Made by a program: the position numbers and the translations under genes. The notes beneath the pieces are model-generated. The model worked only from the letters and a program-made list of their open reading frames with translations, was not told the DNA's origin and searched no databases. From Uliginosibacterium aquaticum (GTDB lineage Bacteria > Pseudomonadota > Gammaproteobacteria > Burkholderiales > Rhodocyclaceae), in NCBI RefSeq assembly GCF_012972705.2, contig NZ_JABCSC020000004.1, positions 124,001 through 188,000 on the forward strand: 64,000 bases of DNA, read 5' to 3'. Positions 60,629-64,000 of this stretch are shown piece by piece. The stretch's first letter is position 1; each line of letters begins with the position of its first letter.

Positions 60629-60954
60629 CGGGGGCTTTCGTGCGGAGGGGGCGGGGCAGTGTACAGGGCTGAGGCGCTGGATTCCGGCGAAACCGTCATC
60701 CGGGCTACTTGCTCATGGCCCACCGGGCGGGGATTCCAAAACAACAAATGCTTAAATTCAGGACTTGGCCCCAGCTTTTACGTCGCCGCGCGTGGACGTA
60801 ATCATTGAATGTAGGGTGCGCATTGCGCACCGTCCTGGGAATGTATCTATCGCTCGGGCTTGGTTCCGCGTGCGCGGTGCGCACCCTACAAGGCTCTCAA
60901 GGCAGGTAATCAAAGCAGTGAACCTTCATTTTCCGGGGACGCCGGTGGTGAACG
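60629..60954. other. Gene-free stretch with GTAGGG repeat copy C
   Basis: About 326 bases without a supported gene between the exonuclease and the AHSA1 gene. The left 180 bases show nothing recognisable; the right half contains repeat copy C. Confidence 0.7.
60811..60893. repeat. GTAGGG palindromic repeat, copy C
   Basis: Terminal inverted repeats GTAGGGTGCGC (60811-60821) and GCGCACCCTAC (60879-60889). Its right 57 bases (60837-60893) recur at 61505-61561 with two mismatches. Confidence 0.85.
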
Positions 60955-61386
60955 TCAGGAGTGGAGCGTGCTCGCCAGTTCGTGCGTCAGGCGGTCGAGA
61001 TTCTCTTCGTTGGCGGGCTCGATAATGGGGCGCAGGGCTTCGGCCAATGCCGGGTCATCAAAGCGTTGTTCCCAGCGCAGCAGGGTGCCGCCCGGGGCTG
61101 GGGTGAGCGTGATGCTCAGGGTGAAGAGGGGCGCGCAGCTGTGGCGGATCACTACTTCCCCGTCTGCCACGATGCGCTCGAACGTGGACTCGTTCGGATA
61201 CACCGTGCCGTCCGGCCCGATCATGTCGAAAACCCAGCGCCCGCCCGGCACGAACTCGAAAATTTCGAAACGGTTCGAGAACCCCGCCGGCCCCCACCAG
61301 CGCGCGAGGCGCTCCGGATTACGGATCGCCGCGAAGATGGCGGCCGCTTCGGCGGGCAACACGCGCTGATTGGTGAAGGTGTTCAT
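60955..61386 (-). CDS. SRPBCC / AHSA1-like protein
   Basis: A 143-residue START-like helix-grip protein: LPAEAAAIFAAIRNPERLARWWGP at the start, FVPGGRWVFDMIGPDG, and IEPANEENLDRL at the end. The family binds hydrophobic ligands or aids Hsp90-like functions; no specific role can be given. It is flanked on both sides by GTAGGG repeats. Confidence 0.88.
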   Translation of the reverse strand: MNTFTNQRVLPAEAAAIFAAIRNPERLARWWGPAGFSNRFEIFEFVPGGRWVFDMIGPDGTVYPNESTFERIVADGEVVIRHSCAPLFTLSITLTPAPGGTLLRWEQRFDDPALAEALRPIIEPANEENLDRLTHELASTLHS

Positions 61387-61419
61387 GTGCGCTTCTTTCT
61401 GCGATTGCGGTGGGGAGGC

Positions 61420-61483
61420 GTAGGGCGCAGTGAAACTGCGCCAGCTTGATCACGGCATGCGGTGGAGTTTCACTCCACCCTAC
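61420..61483. repeat. GTAGGG palindromic repeat, copy D
   Basis: Starts GTAGGGCGCAG and ends CCACCCTAC. The core carries nested GCAGTGAAACTGC and GTGGAGTTTCACTCCAC hairpins, so its terminal arms are less regular than in copies A and C. Confidence 0.65.
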
Positions 61484-61504
61484 AACGACTGCGCCGTACG
61501 CGGT

Positions 61505-61577
61505 GGGAATGTATCTATCGCTCGGGCTTGGTTCCGCGTGCGTGGTGCGCACCCTACTAGGCTGCGCCGTACGTGGT
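61505..61577. repeat. GTAGGG palindromic repeat, copy E
   Basis: 57 bases matching copy C, then CTGCGCCGTACGTGG, whose complement is also the flank of copy B inside the truncated vapB. Confidence 0.8.
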
Positions 61578-61590
61578 CTCGATGGAAAGA

Positions 61591-62298
61591 TTAGTCATTC
61601 AATGCGCCCAGCTTATTTGCCCGGGAGAGCAAGCTAGTGCGCATGTCTGTGAGTTCTTGGATGCCGAGTACAGAGCGAAGACGCTGGATCACCATAGTGA
61701 TTGCCACTTCTTCATTCAACTTTTCTCCGTGCCAGCCACTCGGAAACCACGTTGTACCCATCACATCCGCGAACGTTTTGTAAAGCTTGGCAATGTGCTG
61801 TTCGTGATTCTCAAGATGCCTCGCGCTCTTTAGTAAGTTGGCTGTAGCACCAACTTCTCGCAAGGCGCGCTCGAAGAGTTCGAGCTCATCTTCGATTCGA
61901 GGAGTGAGCCAGACTGAGTATTTTTGCTGGATTTCATAGAGCTTCGATGTGTGTTTTAAAGCCTCTTCAGTGGGGCCTTCTCGGACGAGAGTTCGCAGCA
62001 CTTGGTGAACTTCAGCTACGTACTCCTCTGAGAATTGAACGCGCTTATCAAAGGCAACATTCGCCATGTGTGAACTGGCTCCGAGTGCAAATCGATTCTG
62101 TTGCTCTTGTCGAACAATTTCTCTCTCGTGAGCTGCTTGATCGCGGAGAACTTGTGTGAGTGCCGCGACTAGTGACCCGACGAGCGGGATGCTGACTAGC
62201 CGTTGTATGAAGTCGCCGTGAGGCAACAACGCATATGCGATTGCAGAGGCTAAGAAGATGGCAATAGTGCCAAAGTAGAAGTAGCGGCTGCGAAGCAT
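61591..62298 (-). CDS. Membrane protein of unknown function
   Basis: A 235-residue protein. Two hydrophobic segments (about 8-26 and 36-55) are followed by a long helical cytoplasmic domain (DQAAHEREIVRQEQQNRFAL and HSS-type helices to the end). Base composition is lower in G+C than the neighbours. It lies between GTAGGG repeats and nrdJ, so it is probably an accessory gene. ATG 62298 is preferred over 62349 because the extra residues are polar and unlike a signal. No family is recognised. Confidence 0.65.
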   Translation of the reverse strand: MLRSRYFYFGTIAIFLASAIAYALLPHGDFIQRLVSIPLVGSLVAALTQVLRDQAAHEREIVRQEQQNRFALGASSHMANVAFDKRVQFSEEYVAEVHQVLRTLVREGPTEEALKHTSKLYEIQQKYSVWLTPRIEDELELFERALREVGATANLLKSARHLENHEQHIAKLYKTFADVMGTTWFPSGWHGEKLNEEVAITMVIQRLRSVLGIQELTDMRTSLLSRANKLGALND

Positions 62299-62343
62299 GG
62301 TTTTCGGATGGCTAATGTTTCTTGAATATTGTTGTGACCAATA

Positions 62344-62371
62344 AAACAAGGCCCCTTCCGGAGCCTCGTTT
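62344..62371 (-). terminator. Probable terminator of nrdJ
   Basis: Imperfect stem AACAAGGCCCC/GGAGCCTCGTT with flanking A/T runs, 19 bases past the nrdJ stop on the minus strand. Confidence 0.6.
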
Positions 62372-62389
62372 CATTCAATTAACTTCAAG

Positions 62390-64000
62390 TTACCCGCAAG
62401 TCCCCACCGCCCCACACGCGGTGCAGAAATCACACCCATCCTTGCGGATCATGGTGTGGTTGCCGCATTCGGGGCAGGCGGCGCCTTGCATGACTTTGGG
62501 TTCGTCTTTCTCGCGCGGGGTTTCGAGGATGCCCATTTCGCGCATCGGGTAGCCGTTTTCGTCCAGCACGCCCAGCATGGCGTAGCGGTGGATGACCAGG
62601 CGGGCCAGGTAGGCGACGGTGCTGGGCCAGTTTTGCTGGCGGCGGGTGCCGGGTACGAAGGCCATGAAGTCACCCAGGGGTTCCGGGTAGTTCAGCAGCT
62701 TGCGGAGCTTCATGCCGATCCAGGCCGGGTCGACCACGCGCATGTCGAGCGAGAGCAGGCGGGCGAGGCCATCCAGGGCGCGCGGGTAGTTGCCCGAGAG
62801 CCACATGGAGTAGGGGCGGGTCTGGGGCTGACCTCCGGGGCCGTCCGGCAGGGTGATTTCTTTCAGGCCCAGTACGAAGTCTTCATTGGTCGCCGGGTTC
62901 TGGATGTCTACCGTCCAGGAGAGGGTGCCGTCGGCGCCGGTCTTGGGTTCGGCCACCGAGAACACGGCGTCGCGCACCGGGGTTTCGCCTTCGCCTTCAA
63001 AGGCGCCGAGGGCTTCGCAGCGGTGGCGGATGATCTGGGCGAAGGCCGAGACGACGCCGGGCACGCGCTTGTGCTCGCCATGCGGCGGGAAGGGCAGCTC
63101 GAAGGAGGCTTCACCGACGGTATGGGCCAGGGTGTCGAGCTTGAGCTTGAGCCAGGCGCGGTCGTTGGCGCGCATGTCCATCGACAGGGTCTTGGCGACG
63201 GCGCCGAGGCCGCGCGGCTGGTCGGCACCATTCACCCACACTTCGAAGGGCTTGCTGTGGCCGGGGCGGCCGTTTTCGGCCTGGCCGACGAAGATCGCGA
63301 AGCTGCCTTGCGGGCTGCTCAGCATGTAGGTCCAGGAGAGGTTGCCGTCGGGCATCTCCGGGCGGCCCGGCCAGCGCAGGCTGGAGAGCACCGGAGCGGG
63401 CAGGTTGGGGATGGTGAGGCGGCGGTTGGCATCACTCATCTGCACATCGTGCGGGGCCTTCTTGTCGTCGCCAGCGGCCGGGGTGCTCGGGCCCACGGAG
63501 AGGACAGAGCCGAGTACGCTGTTCGGGCGGTAGGTGGCCAGACCCTTGAGGCCGGACTTCCAGGCGCTCATGTAGAGGTCTTCGAAATCGGCGTAGGGAT
63601 AGTCTTCCGGCACGTTCACAGTCTTGGAAATGGCGGTGTCGACATACGGGGCGACGGCGGCAACCATGTCCTTGTGCGCGGCGGCGGAGAGTTCCAGCGC
63701 GGTGACGAAGTATTCGGGCAGCTTGGCGGTGTTGCCGCCCAGGTGCTTGTACAGACGCCATGCGTAGTCTTCGACCGCGTATTCCTTGTGAGTGCCATCC
63801 ACCATGCGTTTTTTGCGGGTGTAGGTCCAGGAGAAGGGCGGCTCGATGCCGTTCGAGGCGTTGTCTGCAAAGGCCAGTGAGATCGTGCCGGTGGGCGCGA
63901 TCGAGAGTAGATGGGAGTTGCGGATGCCGTGCTTGCGAACTTGCTCTTTGACTTCGTTCGGCAGACGCGACGCGAAGTTGCCGCCAGACAGATACATGTC
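62390..64000 (-). CDS. nrdJ: Adenosylcobalamin-dependent ribonucleoside-diphosphate reductase, N-terminus cut by window edge
   Basis: The last 537 residues of class II (B12-dependent) ribonucleotide reductase. The barrel part includes RNSHLLSIAPTGTISL, and ends at LKGLATYRPNSVLGSVL. Two successive TSCPD-type domains follow (each with a P-x-x-x-W ... LG/LD-A-x-x-L-S-x-D-M-R pattern). The C-terminus is a zinc-type tail CPECG...CDFCTACG. The reading frame is open at 64000. B12 dependence links it, by cofactor only, to the CarH-like sensor at 5.6 kb. Confidence 0.93.
   Translation of the reverse strand, partial: DMYLSGGNFASRLPNEVKEQVRKHGIRNSHLLSIAPTGTISLAFADNASNGIEPPFSWTYTRKKRMVDGTHKEYAVEDYAWRLYKHLGGNTAKLPEYFVTALELSAAAHKDMVAAVAPYVDTAISKTVNVPEDYPYADFEDLYMSAWKSGLKGLATYRPNSVLGSVLSVGPSTPAAGDDKKAPHDVQMSDANRRLTIPNLPAPVLSSLRWPGRPEMPDGNLSWTYMLSSPQGSFAIFVGQAENGRPGHSKPFEVWVNGADQPRGLGAVAKTLSMDMRANDRAWLKLKLDTLAHTVGEASFELPFPPHGEHKRVPGVVSAFAQIIRHRCEALGAFEGEGETPVRDAVFSVAEPKTGADGTLSWTVDIQNPATNEDFVLGLKEITLPDGPGGQPQTRPYSMWLSGNYPRALDGLARLLSLDMRVVDPAWIGMKLRKLLNYPEPLGDFMAFVPGTRRQQNWPSTVAYLARLVIHRYAMLGVLDENGYPMREMGILETPREKDEPKVMQGAACPECGNHTMIRKDGCDFCTACGAVGTCG

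Noticed and set aside
62456-63880. 474-codon plus-strand frame opposite nrdJ
   Set aside because: Gly/Ala/Val-rich composition with no motif; nrdJ on the other strand is certain.
1-64000. tRNA, rRNA, CRISPR array or insertion-sequence transposase
   Set aside because: No sequence convincing by eye was found; a covariance-model and transposase search would be needed to exclude them fully.

Overview
The window is high-GC chromosomal DNA from a Gram-negative bacterium, most likely a betaproteobacterium. A Rhodocyclales relative that degrades plant polysaccharides would fit, but this is inference from gene content and order, not a database result. Pointers are the diaA-dolP-yraN-rsmI style neighbourhood, a 'type 2' argC, a B12-dependent class II ribonucleotide reductase, many lipoproteins, and trxA-rho-rpmE in series. 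Coding density is high, with about 64 genes, two of them cut by the window edges. I recognised no rRNA, tRNA or CRISPR.

Layout. 1-3.9 kb: a PatB/MalY C-S lyase (cut), cysK, a pectin methylesterase lipoprotein and a heptose-phosphate adenylyltransferase. 4-5.6 kb: a chemoreceptor. 5.6-13.7 kb: a CarH/LitR-type B12 photoreceptor repressor, divergent from a tightly coupled eight-gene operon (FAD oxidoreductase, DUF1365, Cfa-like methyltransferase, chalcone-isomerase-like, MFS, DUF3833, SDR, NTF2-like). This is the most coherent accessory system in the window and looks like a light- or oxidation-triggered lipid-modification module. 13.8-15.3 kb: a response regulator and a kinase with a degraded ATP site. 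15.4-20.4 kb: dolP-like, diaA/gmhA, argC, a KduD-like dehydrogenase, an exported HIRAN protein, yraN and rsmI.

20.4-31 kb is a plant cell-wall sugar region: XylR, a PL10 pectate lyase, a LacI regulator, xylB, xylA, a GH43 enzyme and an orphan family-5 solute-binding protein. With the pectin methylesterase and the KduD-like dehydrogenase it suggests growth on pectin and xylan. 31-36 kb: a YegD-like Hsp70, two charged or His-rich exported proteins and a large GH-A hydrolase. 36-38.5 kb is a small island: an AT-rich AAA+ ATPase, a foldback element, a truncated vapB made by duplication plus insertion of a repeat, and an intact vapBC pair.

38.5-50 kb: a YkgJ cysteine-cluster protein, a YciH/SUI1 protein, a PAP2 phosphatase lipoprotein divergent from a choice-of-anchor I lipoprotein that has a candidate Pho box, trmA, a FIST/histidine kinase pair, a small repeat lipoprotein and rlmD. 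50-64 kb: a Bax-inhibitor-1 homologue, DUF3135, cysM with a probable catalytically dead PolB-type exonuclease, an ArnT-like glycosyltransferase, rpmE, rho, trxA, a LOG protein, a short QueG-like Fe-S protein, a 38-residue membrane peptide, an HD protein, an Rnd-like exonuclease, an AHSA1 protein, a membrane protein flanked by GTAGGG repeats, and nrdJ running off the right edge. GTAGGG...CCCTAC palindromic repeats recur at 27.4, 37.7, 60.8, 61.4 and 61.5 kb.
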